The notes: generated from the sequence alone by a model not told the origin. A stretch of 46,678 bases of DNA from Clostridia bacterium (GCA_017436245.1 JAFSDN010000100.1:1-46678); one strand, 5' to 3'; shown: positions 36,052 to 45,256, numbered from the stretch's first letter. Program-made: numbers and translations.

Positions 36052-37485
36052 ATGACAAATTTAACAGAACTCAGAAAAAAACTTGACAATAAGGAAATCT
36101 CCTCGGTTGAACTGACAAAAGAATATCTCAAAAAAATCAGCGAAAACGAAGCCTTGGGTGCATTCAACACAGTGTGCGAGGATGAGGCTCTCAAAATGGC
36201 AGAATTGGCTGACAAAACAATTGCAGAAGGAAATTCCGCACCTTTGACAGGAATTCCCATGGCAATTAAGGACAACATCTGCACAAAGGACATAAAAACA
36301 ACCTGTTCTTCAAAGATGCTCGCAGAATATGCTCCACCCTACAATGCAACCGTTATGGAAAAACTCAATGCACAGGGAATTGTAACCCTTGGCAAAACTT
36401 CAATGGACGAATTTGCAATGGGCGGTTCTTCACAGACATCGGCTCTTGCAAAGCCAAAGAATCCCTTTGACACCAACTGTGTTCCCGGCGGTTCATCGGG
36501 CGGAAGTGCAGTTGCAGTTGCAGCAGGTCTTTGTGCGGCAGCTCTTGGCTCAGATACAGGCGGCTCTGTTCGTCAGCCTGCCTCCTTTTGCGGAATCACA
36601 GGAATGAAACCAACCTACGGAACAGTTTCACGTTATGGACTTGTTGCCTTTGGAAGCTCCCTCGACCAGATTGGCCCCATGGCAAACTCCGCTCAGGACT
36701 GCGGAATTATCCTCAACGCAATTGCCGGACAGGATATTCACGACGGCACATCAAGACGTCACAATATTGATTTCAACGCACTTCTCGGTCAGGACATAAA
36801 AGGACTGAAAATCGGTATTCCCAAGGAGTTCTATGGTGACGGTATTGACGGAGAGGTAAAGAACGCCGTAATCAAGGTTGCAGACTTTTATAAGTCGTTG
36901 GGTGCAGAGCTTGTTGAGGTTTCAATGCCAACCCTCAAATATGCGATTTCAGCTTATTATCTTCTTGCCTGCGCAGAAGCAAGCACAAACCTTTCACGCT
37001 ACGACGGTGTGAAATACGGCTACCGAACAGAATCACCCGAAAGCTATGACGAGCTTATCAAAAAATCCCGTGCCGAAGGCTTTGGTGCAGAAGTAAAGAG
37101 AAGAATTCTTCTTGGAACTTACGCCCTTTCCAGCGGATATTATGATGCATATTACAAAAAGGCTCTTGCGGTTCGTCAGCAGTTCCGCCTTGAGCACGAT
37201 CAAATTTTTGAAAAATGTGACGTTATGCTGACACCATCAGCCCCAACCGTTGCATACGGAATTGACTCCAACATCAATGACCCCGTAAAGATGTATCTTG
37301 CGGACGTTTGCACCGTTACAGCAAACATTGCAGGTATCCCCGCAATTTCCGTTCCCTGCGGTGTTAATTCCGCCAATATGCCCATAGGCTTCTCACTCTC
37401 TGCAAAGAGATTTGACGATGCAAGAATAATTCAGTTTGCGGATGTATACGAAAAGAGTTTCGCACATCCCACAGCAAATATATAA
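36052..37485 (+). CDS. gatA: Asp/Glu-tRNA amidotransferase subunit A
   Basis: 477 aa. Glutaminase subunit releasing ammonia from glutamine for amidation of Glu-tRNA(Gln) or Asp-tRNA(Asn). Amidase-signature triad visible as Lys73 (MAIKDN), cis-Ser148 (GGSSGGSA) and nucleophile Ser172 (DTGGSVRQPA), with the same spacing as Staphylococcus GatA. Strong AAGGAGG site. Confidence 0.99.
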   Translation: MTNLTELRKKLDNKEISSVELTKEYLKKISENEALGAFNTVCEDEALKMAELADKTIAEGNSAPLTGIPMAIKDNICTKDIKTTCSSKMLAEYAPPYNATVMEKLNAQGIVTLGKTSMDEFAMGGSSQTSALAKPKNPFDTNCVPGGSSGGSAVAVAAGLCAAALGSDTGGSVRQPASFCGITGMKPTYGTVSRYGLVAFGSSLDQIGPMANSAQDCGIILNAIAGQDIHDGTSRRHNIDFNALLGQDIKGLKIGIPKEFYGDGIDGEVKNAVIKVADFYKSLGAELVEVSMPTLKYAISAYYLLACAEASTNLSRYDGVKYGYRTESPESYDELIKKSRAEGFGAEVKRRILLGTYALSSGYYDAYYKKALAVRQQFRLEHDQIFEKCDVMLTPSAPTVAYGIDSNINDPVKMYLADVCTVTANIAGIPAISVPCGVNSANMPIGFSLSAKRFDDARIIQFADVYEKSFAHPTANI

Positions 37486-37499
37486 GGAGGTAAGATACA

Positions 37500-38924
37500 A
37501 TGTGTGCTAAATATGATACAATCATCGGTCTTGAAGTTCATGCCGAGCTTTCAACAAAAACAAAAGCCTTCTGCACCTGTGATGCCTCCTTTGGCGGCGA
37601 CCCCAACACTCACATCTGCCCTGTTTGCACAGGTCAGCCCGGTGCGCTCCCCATCATTAATCACGAAGCTGTGAACTACGCAATTCGGGCAGGGCTTGCC
37701 TTTGGTTGCGAAATCAACCGTTATACCCGCTTTGACAGAAAGAACTACTTCTATCCCGACCTGCCAAAAGCCTTTCAGATTTCGCAGCTTGATTTGCCCC
37801 TGTGCGTAAACGGCAAAATTGAGCTTTCAACAGGAACAACCGTCAGAATACATCAGATTCACCTTGAAGAAGATGCCGGAAAAATGGTTCATGACGATTA
37901 TCACGGTCAGAGCTGGGCGGATTATAACCGCTGCAGTGTTCCGCTGATTGAAATTGTTTCAGAACCCGACATCACCTCAGCAGAAGAAGCGGCAGAATTT
38001 GTTTCAAAAATTGCTCTTTATCTCAAATATCTGAATGTGTGTGATGCAAAAATGCAGGAAGGTTCAATCCGTGCCGACGTAAACGTTTCGCTGAAGCCGG
38101 CAGGCTCGCCTGTTCTTGGTGACAGAGCCGAAATCAAAAACCTCAACTCATTCCGCTCAATTCAGAGAGCAATTGAATGTGAAATTGAACGTCAGACGCA
38201 AATTCTTGACGAAGGCGGCAAGGTTGTTCAGGAAACAAGACGCTTTGACGATGCAACAGGAACAACATCATCCCTGAGAAGCAAAGAAAACGCCAATGAC
38301 TATCGTTACTTCCCCGAACCCGACATTATGGCAATTTCATTCACCGATGCAGACATTGAAAAAGCAAAGAGTGAAATTCCCCTTCTTCCTCACGAGAGAG
38401 CCAACAAGTATGTGAACGAGTATAAGCTCACCGACGAGGATGCAAGAGTTCTCACCCTTGAAAAATATATCTCTGACTTTTATGACGAAACAGTTGCAAT
38501 TTATCCTGAATACAAGAGCGTTGCAAACATGTTCCTGACAGAAGTTATGAGACGTGTTAAGGAAACCGATACCGAGGAAATCCCAGTAACTGCGGCAGAT
38601 TTTGCAAAGGTCTGTGAAATGGCTGACAAAAATACTGTTAACCGAAACGATGCAAAAACAATCATCCGCTTTATGTTTGAAGAAGGCGGCGACCCCATGG
38701 AAATTGCAAAGGCAAACAACTTTATTGTTGAAGAAGACCTGGGTGCAATCAACGACTTCATTGACAATCTCTTTGCAGAACGTCAGGACCTTGTTGATGA
38801 TTACAAAAACGGAAAAACTTCTGTTTTTGGCTTCTTTATGGGTCAGGCAAACAGAGGACTTCAGGGAAAAGCAACTCCCAAATCAATTAAGGAATGCTTG
38901 GAAGCAAAACTGAAAAACTTGTAA
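37500..38924 (+). CDS. gatB: Asp/Glu-tRNA amidotransferase subunit B
   Basis: 474 aa. Kinase and tRNA-binding subunit. Seen: GLEVHAELSTKTKAFC, CPVCTGQPGALP, RKNYFYPDLPKAFQISQ, IHLEEDAGK and RADVNVSL in the catalytic cradle, then the helical YqeY-like tail. AAGGAGG site, 14 nt after gatA. Last gene of the operon before a strong terminator. Confidence 0.99.
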   Translation: MCAKYDTIIGLEVHAELSTKTKAFCTCDASFGGDPNTHICPVCTGQPGALPIINHEAVNYAIRAGLAFGCEINRYTRFDRKNYFYPDLPKAFQISQLDLPLCVNGKIELSTGTTVRIHQIHLEEDAGKMVHDDYHGQSWADYNRCSVPLIEIVSEPDITSAEEAAEFVSKIALYLKYLNVCDAKMQEGSIRADVNVSLKPAGSPVLGDRAEIKNLNSFRSIQRAIECEIERQTQILDEGGKVVQETRRFDDATGTTSSLRSKENANDYRYFPEPDIMAISFTDADIEKAKSEIPLLPHERANKYVNEYKLTDEDARVLTLEKYISDFYDETVAIYPEYKSVANMFLTEVMRRVKETDTEEIPVTAADFAKVCEMADKNTVNRNDAKTIIRFMFEEGGDPMEIAKANNFIVEEDLGAINDFIDNLFAERQDLVDDYKNGKTSVFGFFMGQANRGLQGKATPKSIKECLEAKLKNL

Positions 38925-38989
38925 AAAATAAGCGTTATAGTCATTTGGACTGCAGCTTTATGTATTCTAAATAAACTTGACTATCCACT

Positions 38990-39036
38990 AAAGGAAGGGC
39001 CGTTTAAAAACGATGTTTTTAAACGGCCCTTCCTTT
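38990..39036. terminator. Very long perfect-stem terminator after gatB
   Basis: A 21-bp perfect stem with a 5-nt loop (left arm begins AAAGGAAGGGCC, right arm ends GGCCCTTCCTTT), followed by T bases. It ends gatCAB. The same duplex is nearly symmetrical on the other strand, but no minus-strand gene reaches it. Confidence 0.93.
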
Positions 39037-39086
39037 TTGAATAAAAATGCGTGACAACAATAACATTATACCCTATTTATCGGTAA

Positions 39087-39115
39087 TTGTCAAGTAGCTG
39101 AGTATATATTATCAT
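39087..39115 (+). promoter_or_regulatory. Promoter of the small HTH gene
   Basis: TTGTCA (39087-39092), 17-nt spacer, TATCAT (39110-39115). Confidence 0.5.
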
Positions 39116-39134
39116 TATTCCGAGGTGATAAATA

Positions 39135-39335
39135 ATGATTAGCTACGAACCATTTTATAAAACATTATCAGCAAAAAAGCTGACCACATACAAGCTAATA
39201 AAGGATTATAACATCAGCCGTGGGTTACTGGACAGACTTAAACACAATAAGCCCATAAGCACCGTTACTTTAAACGACTTATGCAATATTCTGGATTGTC
39301 AGGTGCAGGACATTCTTATTTATACAAAGGACTAG
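39135..39335 (+). CDS. Small XRE/Cro-type helix-turn-helix protein
   Basis: 66 aa, GAGGTGAT ribosome site 6-7 nt upstream. The whole protein is one helical DNA-binding domain: LTTYKLIKDYNISRGLLDRLK then TVTLNDLCNILDCQVQDIL, the pattern of short HTH_26/Cro-like regulators. No partner toxin, phage or mobile gene is adjacent, so its target is unknown. It ends 4 nt before the convergent radical SAM gene. Confidence 0.85.
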   Translation: MISYEPFYKTLSAKKLTTYKLIKDYNISRGLLDRLKHNKPISTVTLNDLCNILDCQVQDILIYTKD

Positions 39336-39339
39336 AGCC

Positions 39340-40797
39340 TTACACCTCCAGTTTATACCATTCCGGCGTTCCCACGCCGTTTGAATGCCACATGGCAAAA
39401 TCTCTTTTCATGACCTTCACAACCGAAAGAACATCTTCCTCTTTCAGTTCACCACATAAAAATTCATAAAGAAGCTGATACAGGGTTATACGCTTTACCC
39501 CCTGACCTATCAGACCTCTTTCGGCCCAGAATAACGAAAGTTTGTGATACAATTCAAAGGGCGATTCAAAAAAGCCAAGGGCTTTTTCCATTGTTGCATA
39601 AAACCTTCCCGAATTATAATATCTTTCAAGAACATCCTCAACGGCTTTCAGGGTGATTATATCCTCATAATTCAACCACCTTGTTGAAAACACTTCATAG
39701 GGCGCAAAACAGTTAAACTTTGTATCATATTCTTCCGCCCTGTTTCTCAACGCTGAGCCCTTGAGAAGCTTCAAAAATCCCAGTTGCAGGACGTGGGGCT
39801 TCATTGCATACACTCTGTTGAAGGATTGTGTGAAGCTCTCCAAATTCTCGTATGGCAAGCCTGCAATCAAATCAAGATGAAGCATTACCGACGTTTCTTT
39901 CCTTAGCTTTCTGACGTTTTCCTCCAGCACTTCAAGATTCATTGTTCTGCTTATTTCCGAAACAGTTTTTTCGTTTGTGGTTTGCACGCCAATCTCAAAC
40001 TGAAACTTGCCCTCAGGCGCAGATTTCAGCAACTCAACAGCTTCATCCGTTATCAAATCTGCACCGATTTCAAAGTGAAAACAGGTGTTTCCTTCAAGCT
40101 CAAGACAATATTTCCAGATTTCAAGAGCACGCTTTTTGTCGGCATTGAAGGTTCTGTCCACAAACTTCACGGTCATAACACCGGCATCAACAAACTTCTT
40201 CAATTCTTTTTTTACACGTTCAATCCCAAGAAACCTCACACCCTCATCCACCGACGAAAGACAGTATGCGCAGTTGAATGGACATCCTCTGCTTGTTTCA
40301 TAATATACAAGCTTTTCGCCGTCTGTAACCGCCTTCAAATCATCATCAGTATACGGAAATGGAATCTCATCAAGGTTCATCGGTTTTTTGCCGTATATAA
40401 CGCATCTTTCATCGGGCATATTCTTCAAAAAACCGCTTGTTGCAGCCTCGCCTTCACCGCATATAACAAAATCTATATACTCGTTTTCTTCAAGAACCTT
40501 TTCCGCATCAAAGGAAACCTCAGGGCCTCCGAGAAAGATTCTACATTCAGGCTTCAACTGCTTCAGATTTCTGCAAAGCTCCATAACCAAACCAATATTC
40601 CAGATATAGCACGAAAAGCCATATACGTCAGCATTAGACATATACAGCTTTTCAAGTATACCGTTTTTTGATTCGTTTATGGTAAATTCAGAAAAGGAAC
40701 ATTCAAGATTCTGCTGTCTGCAATACCGGGTCAGATACCTGACCGCAATATTTGTATGAACATATTTTGCATTCACCGCCACAAACAAGGTCTTCAT
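39340..40797 (-). CDS. B12-binding-domain radical SAM protein (DUF4080-like)
   Basis: 485 aa. Residues about 1-130 look like a cobalamin-binding Rossmann fold (ADVYGFSCYIWNIG, CRIFLGGPEVSF), without an obvious D-x-H-x2-G base-off motif. The radical SAM core follows: SRGCPFNCAYC places the Fe-S cysteines at 172, 176 and 179, with VKFVDRTFN and the glycine-rich DLIAGLPYEN strand. The C-terminal ~110 residues fit DUF4080. Starts right after the luxS stop (TAA-ATG, no gap), implying coupled translation. Substrate unknown for the family. Confidence 0.88.
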   Translation of the reverse strand: MKTLFVAVNAKYVHTNIAVRYLTRYCRQQNLECSFSEFTINESKNGILEKLYMSNADVYGFSCYIWNIGLVMELCRNLKQLKPECRIFLGGPEVSFDAEKVLEENEYIDFVICGEGEAATSGFLKNMPDERCVIYGKKPMNLDEIPFPYTDDDLKAVTDGEKLVYYETSRGCPFNCAYCLSSVDEGVRFLGIERVKKELKKFVDAGVMTVKFVDRTFNADKKRALEIWKYCLELEGNTCFHFEIGADLITDEAVELLKSAPEGKFQFEIGVQTTNEKTVSEISRTMNLEVLEENVRKLRKETSVMLHLDLIAGLPYENLESFTQSFNRVYAMKPHVLQLGFLKLLKGSALRNRAEEYDTKFNCFAPYEVFSTRWLNYEDIITLKAVEDVLERYYNSGRFYATMEKALGFFESPFELYHKLSLFWAERGLIGQGVKRITLYQLLYEFLCGELKEEDVLSVVKVMKRDFAMWHSNGVGTPEWYKLEV

Positions 40798-41265
40798 TTA
40801 ATTTTCTCCCGTTTCGTAATTCAAATCATTTTCGGTTTCATCCTTTATCTTTTCAAGATAACTAATTGCTTCAATCCTTGCAAGACCCACATCAAGATTT
40901 CTGTAATTTCCACATTCAATCTCGCTGGAACCGGGCATTTCGCCCGAATACTCGGCAATTTCCGTCAGAACTCGTTTCACCTCATCAAGAACAGCTTTAT
41001 GACGGGTATCCCTCACAAGTAAATAAAACCCCGTCTGGCAGCCCATGGGGCCAACATATATCACATTATCCTTCAACGCGCCATTGCGCATAAAAGTGGC
41101 AAAAAGATGTTCAAAAGAATGGATAAGCGCATTGGACATCACATTATCCGTATTGGGCTTTCGCATGCGCACGTCATAGGTTGTTATGTCCCCGTCAATT
41201 CTCGAAATATATATCCATTCACGTATAAATCTGTGATCCACCGTGAAACTTGCAATTTTGTTCAT
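40798..41265 (-). CDS. luxS: S-ribosylhomocysteine lyase
   Basis: 155 aa. Splits S-ribosylhomocysteine into homocysteine and DPD, the precursor of autoinducer 2, recycling spent SAM. Metal ligands His49, His53 (in I-H-S-F-E-H) and Cys118 (ECGNYRN) with Glu52 and catalytic Cys76 (GPMGCQTGFY) are all present. Starts 4 nt inside the end of the upstream radical SAM gene (ATGA overlap) and abuts the next one. The context ties SAM by-product recycling to two SAM-consuming enzymes. Confidence 0.97.
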   Translation of the reverse strand: MNKIASFTVDHRFIREWIYISRIDGDITTYDVRMRKPNTDNVMSNALIHSFEHLFATFMRNGALKDNVIYVGPMGCQTGFYLLVRDTRHKAVLDEVKRVLTEIAEYSGEMPGSSEIECGNYRNLDVGLARIEAISYLEKIKDETENDLNYETGEN

Positions 41266-42242
41266 TTTGCCTCTCCTTTGTTAAAACACTTCAACTCAAT
41301 GTTATATTTACTTTTGAAGTAGTCTTTGTTCATTTTTTTGTGTCCAATTACCTTGGACACCTGATTTTTACTGCATGGGTATAAAAGCTCACAATTGCAA
41401 AGCCTCCGGCTTTTGATTTCAGCTTCAATTTTTTCACGGAAAACAAGACTCTCAACCAACTCCCCAAAAGCCTGATGATACGGCCCTGAAATTATGTTCC
41501 CGTCACTTTCCAGCTCATCGGAGGAATGCAGCCCGATTCTTATTACATCAATTCCCTTATTTTCAAAAGCACACAGGACATCCTTCGCAAGCTCTGCCGC
41601 ATCCATGATTGAGTAAGGAATGTACTTGCCGTCATTATACAAGTCCTCCAGAGCAGTGTCCTTCAATATAACAACAGGATAAATTCTGACGCAGGCAGGG
41701 GCAAGGGCAATTATGTCGTCAACGGTTTTCATATCCTTTTGAGGATTTGAACCGTACATTCCAAGCATCATCTGATGTCCCAAAGCAATACCGCTGTCCT
41801 TTATGAGCTTTGAGGCACGAATAACATCATCAAAGGTGTGACCACGGCTGTTAAGTTGAAGCACCAAATCATCGCTGCTTTGAACACCAAGTTCAACGGT
41901 GGTTACATTATACTTTTTGAGCAAAGCTATAACATCATCATTTATATAATCAGGACGTGTTGAAAGTCTTATGCCGGAAACATTGGGAAAAAACATGCCT
42001 GCAACCTTCAAAAAAGCCTCCTGTGTTTCAAGCTCAAGCCCTGTGAAGCTACCGCCGAAAAAGGCTATTTCTGCTGTTGAATTTTCCGTATCAATTGTTT
42101 TCAGAAACTCCGAAATCTGATTTTCCACCACTTTGGGTGTTATGTCCGTGTCAACCCCTGTTATTTTACGTTGATTACAAAAAGCACAGTCATGAGGACA
42201 ACCCCTGTGGGGAATAAAAATCGGTATATTATACTTTCTCAT
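41262..42242 (-). CDS. Radical SAM protein, Elp3-like, rnc-linked
   Basis: 326 aa. Fe-S cysteines at 15, 19 and 22 (HRGCPHDCAFCNQ), FFGGSFTGLE, STRPDYIN, ELGVQSSDD and HQMMLGMYGS match the radical SAM core of Elp3-like proteins often found next to rnc in Clostridia. There is no acetyltransferase domain. The C-terminus (about 230-326) carries HSSDELESDGNIISGPYHQAFGEL. Starts directly after the rnc stop (TGA-ATG). Substrate unknown; older annotations call relatives coproporphyrinogen oxidase-like, which I would not adopt. Confidence 0.9.
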   Translation of the reverse strand: MRKYNIPIFIPHRGCPHDCAFCNQRKITGVDTDITPKVVENQISEFLKTIDTENSTAEIAFFGGSFTGLELETQEAFLKVAGMFFPNVSGIRLSTRPDYINDDVIALLKKYNVTTVELGVQSSDDLVLQLNSRGHTFDDVIRASKLIKDSGIALGHQMMLGMYGSNPQKDMKTVDDIIALAPACVRIYPVVILKDTALEDLYNDGKYIPYSIMDAAELAKDVLCAFENKGIDVIRIGLHSSDELESDGNIISGPYHQAFGELVESLVFREKIEAEIKSRRLCNCELLYPCSKNQVSKVIGHKKMNKDYFKSKYNIELKCFNKGEAK

Positions 42243-42902
42243 TCACTTTTCCATTCTTTCAAAAGCATCCTTTGCCGCATTCTGTTCTGCAACCTTGCGG
42301 CTTTTTCCTTTTCCGATGCCGATAATCTTTTCCTGATAAACAGCCTCAACAGAAAAACTGGGATTATGGTCGGGGCCTGATTTGTTCACCAATCTGTATC
42401 TGACAACTTCGGTATTTTTATCACGCTTTTGGAAAAAAATCTGAAGCTCGGATTTATAATTGATTTCAGCCGAAATCTCGGCATCTTTTATTCTGTCACC
42501 AAACACCCTCAAAACCCATTTCTTTGCCGTTTCAACATCGCTGTCAAGATAAATTGCACCAAGAACGGCTTCAAAGGTATCGGCAAGAATTGATGCCTTG
42601 TGAACCCCGTCACTTTTGGCTTCTGAACGTCCGAACTTTATTCCTGTTCCAAGCTCAAGCTCACCCGCAAGCTCCGCCAAAGATTTTTCGCAGACCAATG
42701 CCGCGCGGATTTTTGTCAGGTCGCCTTCATCACATTCGGGATGAAGACGATAAATCTCAGATGCAATAACAAATGACAAAACACTGTCACCCAAAAACTC
42801 TAGGCGCTGATTGCTGTCTTTTTTCATATCATTTGCAAGGGAAATATGCGTAAGCGCAAGATCAAGCAGTCTTTTGTTTTTGAACTCATATCCAATATTC
42901 AT
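42243..42902 (-). CDS. rnc: Ribonuclease III
   Basis: 219 aa from ATG at 42902 (MNIGYEFKN), 8 nt after AAGAGG; an ATG two codons earlier (42908) is possible but close to the site. Cuts double-stranded RNA in rRNA maturation and mRNA decay. Seen: signature QRLEFLGDSVLSF with catalytic Glu and Asp, second metal site ADTFEAVLGAIYLD, and a dsRNA-binding domain from about residue 145 to the end. Confidence 0.97.
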   Translation of the reverse strand: MNIGYEFKNKRLLDLALTHISLANDMKKDSNQRLEFLGDSVLSFVIASEIYRLHPECDEGDLTKIRAALVCEKSLAELAGELELGTGIKFGRSEAKSDGVHKASILADTFEAVLGAIYLDSDVETAKKWVLRVFGDRIKDAEISAEINYKSELQIFFQKRDKNTEVVRYRLVNKSGPDHNPSFSVEAVYQEKIIGIGKGKSRKVAEQNAAKDAFERMEK

Positions 42903-42967
42903 TTTCATAACCTCTTCTTTTGTCAAAATAACTTACACTGTCCAAACAGAACATTGAAAAAATCAAC

Positions 42968-42992
42968 GGACCGTCATTTTTAATGACAGTCC
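42968..42992 (-). terminator. Terminator after acpP
   Basis: GGACTGTCATT pairs with AATGACGGTCC (one G-U), then GTTGATTTTTTC on the minus strand. Ends 8 nt after the acpP stop. No clear promoter is seen between it and rnc, so partial read-through may supply rnc. Confidence 0.75.
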
Positions 42993-42999
42993 GCAAGTA

Positions 43000-43233
43000 T
43001 TATTTTAAATTCTCTTTAATATAGTTGACTGCATCACCCACAGTTGAAATCTCTTCAGCTTCTTCGTCCGAAATTTCCATATCAAACTCTTCCTCAAAAG
43101 CCATCATCAGCTGAACCAAATCCAACGAATCTGCTTCCAGGTCATTAATAAATGACGCATCCATCGTAACAAGGCTTTCATCGATGTCAAGCTGTTCTGC
43201 CGTAATTTCTTTTATTCTTTCTAAAATATCCAT
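43000..43233 (-). CDS. acpP: Acyl carrier protein
   Basis: 77 aa from ATG at 43233 (MDILERIKE), after GGAGGG. Carries growing fatty acyl chains on a phosphopantetheine arm; attachment Ser36 lies in [10 protein letters not shown]. Very acidic, four-helix length. It has its own promoter and terminator. Confidence 0.97.
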   Translation of the reverse strand: MDILERIKEITAEQLDIDESLVTMDASFINDLEADSLDLVQLMMAFEEEFDMEISDEEAEEISTVGDAVNYIKENLK

Positions 43234-43266
43234 TTGAAACCCTCCTTTTATGTATATGTTGTAAAA

Positions 43267-43295
43267 ATAATACCACAAAGAACTCGCTCCGTCAA
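43267..43295 (-). promoter_or_regulatory. Sigma-A promoter of acpP
   Basis: On the minus strand TTGACG (43295-43290), 17-nt spacer, TATTAT (43272-43267). Confidence 0.8.
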
Positions 43296-43304
43296 TACAT
43301 TGAC
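43291..43304. promoter_or_regulatory. Palindrome overlapping the acpP -35 box
   Basis: GTCAAT-AC-ATTGAC, perfect 6-bp arms around two bases, covering most of the -35 hexamer. A repressor or activator site is plausible; it does not match the FapR or FabT operators I know. Confidence 0.4.
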
Positions 43305-43333
43305 TGTTATTTTTTTCTGTAAATTAAACTTTT

Positions 43334-43888
43334 TTACTTAAATGTAATTAATTTACGGTTTTTGACAATATAATCCAAGCCTGAATACACCGTAAGAACA
43401 ACAGTCACAAGAACCAGCCAGAAGGTGAGAGCACCCCAAAATTCCGTTCCGATTCGCAAAACACCCGGAACTGCCAAATCAAGCATTACGCCGATTATGG
43501 CCGCCATTTGCGAAACGGTCTTTGCCTTTCCCCACCAGCTTGCGGCAATAACCGTTTTTTCACCCATTGCAAGCTGACGCACACCTGTAACTATCAATTC
43601 TCTTGCAATGATAATCATAACAACGGCAGGAGACACAAAATCTGCGTTCATTCCGCAAAGACAAACCAATGCAGAAATAGTCAGAATCTTGTCCGCAAGG
43701 GGATCCATCAGTTTTCCGAATGTTGTAACCTGATTGTTTTTTCTTGCAAGGTATCCGTCAAGATGATCGGTCAACGATGCAATTGCAAAAATAACAATGG
43801 CCGCAAGATAAAAACCCGAAAGCAACGCCCACATAAACACAGGCACCATCAAAACTCTTATTAATGTGAGAACATTTGGTGTATTCAT
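43334..43888 (-). CDS. pgsA: CDP-diacylglycerol-glycerol-3-phosphate 3-phosphatidyltransferase
   Basis: 184 aa membrane enzyme making phosphatidylglycerol phosphate. The CDP-alcohol phosphotransferase motif D-x2-D-G-x2-A-R-x8-G-x3-D-x3-D is complete (DHLDGYLAR ... KLMDPLAD), with His in place of the usual Trp at the second position. Several hydrophobic helices and N-terminal NTPNVLTLIRV. GGAGAG site; 39 nt after rimO, the usual clostridial order. Confidence 0.96.
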   Translation of the reverse strand: MNTPNVLTLIRVLMVPVFMWALLSGFYLAAIVIFAIASLTDHLDGYLARKNNQVTTFGKLMDPLADKILTISALVCLCGMNADFVSPAVVMIIIARELIVTGVRQLAMGEKTVIAASWWGKAKTVSQMAAIIGVMLDLAVPGVLRIGTEFWGALTFWLVLVTVVLTVYSGLDYIVKNRKLITFK

Positions 43889-43927
43889 TGAAACTCTCCA
43901 TTCTGCCGTTTTCGGCTTATTTTTTTA

Positions 43928-45256
43928 CTAACAGGATTTTCCGTATAAATCATATTCCATATAATCCGTAATTTCAACATCTGCAAAATCACCGGGATTA
44001 TACTTTGTTTTTGAAGTAAAGAAAACTTTTCCGTCAATTTCCTCGGAATCGCCATAGGTTCTGCCATAATACTGCTTTATTATGTTGTCATAGCCTTCAA
44101 CAAGAACCTCATATGTTTTACCGACTTTTTTGCTGTTTAGTTCCTCCGAAACCGCCGCCTGGTCAATCATTATAATTTCCTGACGGTTTTTCTTTTCTTC
44201 ATCGTCAATCTGGTTATCAAGTCTTGCCGCAGCCGTTCCGTCTTCCTGAGAATAAGCAAAAACACCAAGCCTGTCAAATTCAGTTTCAGTAACAAAGTCT
44301 CTCAATTCGTCAAATTCTTCCTCGGTTTCGCCCGGAAATCCCACAATCAGCGAAGTTCTGATTATAATATCGGGAATTCTTTCTCTCAGCTTCTGAATCA
44401 GCTCACTTATTTCTTTTTTGTTTGTTTTTCTGCCCATCAGCTTTAGAATTCTGTCATTGCAATGCTGAATGGGAATGTCCAGATATTTGCATATTTTTTT
44501 CTGCTTTGCAAAGGTTTCAATCAATTCATCCGAAACCATTTCGGGATAGCAGTAATGAACCCTTATCCAGCGGATACCGTCCACCTCACAAAGAGCATCA
44601 AGAAGCTGAGGCAAACGGCACTCACCGTAAAGGTCCATTCCGTATCTTGTTGTATCCTGAGCAATAACAACAAGCTCCCTGACCCCCTGCGCCGCAAGGC
44701 TTGTGGCTTCCGCAACAATATCTTCAACAGTTCTGCTGCGATATTTGCCGCGGATTGAAGGGATTACACAATAGGTACAATGATTGTCACAGCCTTCTGC
44801 GATTTTAATGTACGCCATATAAGGCGGAGTTGTCACCACACGTCTCAGATTGTTGCAGGACATATATTTATCAGAACAATGCACTTCTGCATCACCCCAA
44901 ATATGATTTTTCAGAATTTCCGCAATGCGGTCATACTCATTTGTTCCCACAACAATGTCAACTTCGGGAATCTCTTTGAGTATTTCCTCCTTGTAACGCT
45001 GGCTCATACAACCGGTTACAACCAGAATACGTTCTGAATCCTGCTTTTTATACTCAATCAAATCCATTATGCAGTCAATGGATTCCTGCTTTGCGGCATC
45101 AATGAAAGCACAAGTATTTACCATCATTACGTCAGCATCTTCTTCGTTTTCAACTATTTCAAACCCGTTATCCTCCAGTATACCAAGCATTTCCTCTGCA
45201 TCAACGAGATTTTTCGAACAGCCCAACGAAACCAGCGAAACCTTATTCACTTTCAT
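43928..45256 (-). CDS. rimO: Ribosomal protein S12 (uS12) methylthiotransferase
   Basis: 442 aa from ATG at 45256. Adds a methylthio group to Asp88/89 of S12. The N-terminal UPF0004 domain binds the auxiliary cluster with Cys13, Cys49 and Cys83; the radical SAM cluster uses C-x3-C-x2-C (156, 160, 163; GCDNHCTYC); a TRAM domain ends the protein. SLGCSKNLVDAEEM and RGKYRSR distinguish RimO from MiaB. The gene overlaps recX by 14 nt; AGGAG lies only 2 nt from this ATG, and a GTG two codons on (45250) has better spacing. Confidence 0.97.
   Translation of the reverse strand: MKVNKVSLVSLGCSKNLVDAEEMLGILEDNGFEIVENEEDADVMMVNTCAFIDAAKQESIDCIMDLIEYKKQDSERILVVTGCMSQRYKEEILKEIPEVDIVVGTNEYDRIAEILKNHIWGDAEVHCSDKYMSCNNLRRVVTTPPYMAYIKIAEGCDNHCTYCVIPSIRGKYRSRTVEDIVAEATSLAAQGVRELVVIAQDTTRYGMDLYGECRLPQLLDALCEVDGIRWIRVHYCYPEMVSDELIETFAKQKKICKYLDIPIQHCNDRILKLMGRKTNKKEISELIQKLRERIPDIIIRTSLIVGFPGETEEEFDELRDFVTETEFDRLGVFAYSQEDGTAAARLDNQIDDEEKKNRQEIIMIDQAAVSEELNSKKVGKTYEVLVEGYDNIIKQYYGRTYGDSEEIDGKVFFTSKTKYNPGDFADVEITDYMEYDLYGKSC

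Noticed and set aside
39006..39020. CRISPR repeat or IS end at the long gatB hairpin
   Set aside because: Single copy with no spacer array, no transposase and no target duplication; the T-run and position after gatB fit a terminator.
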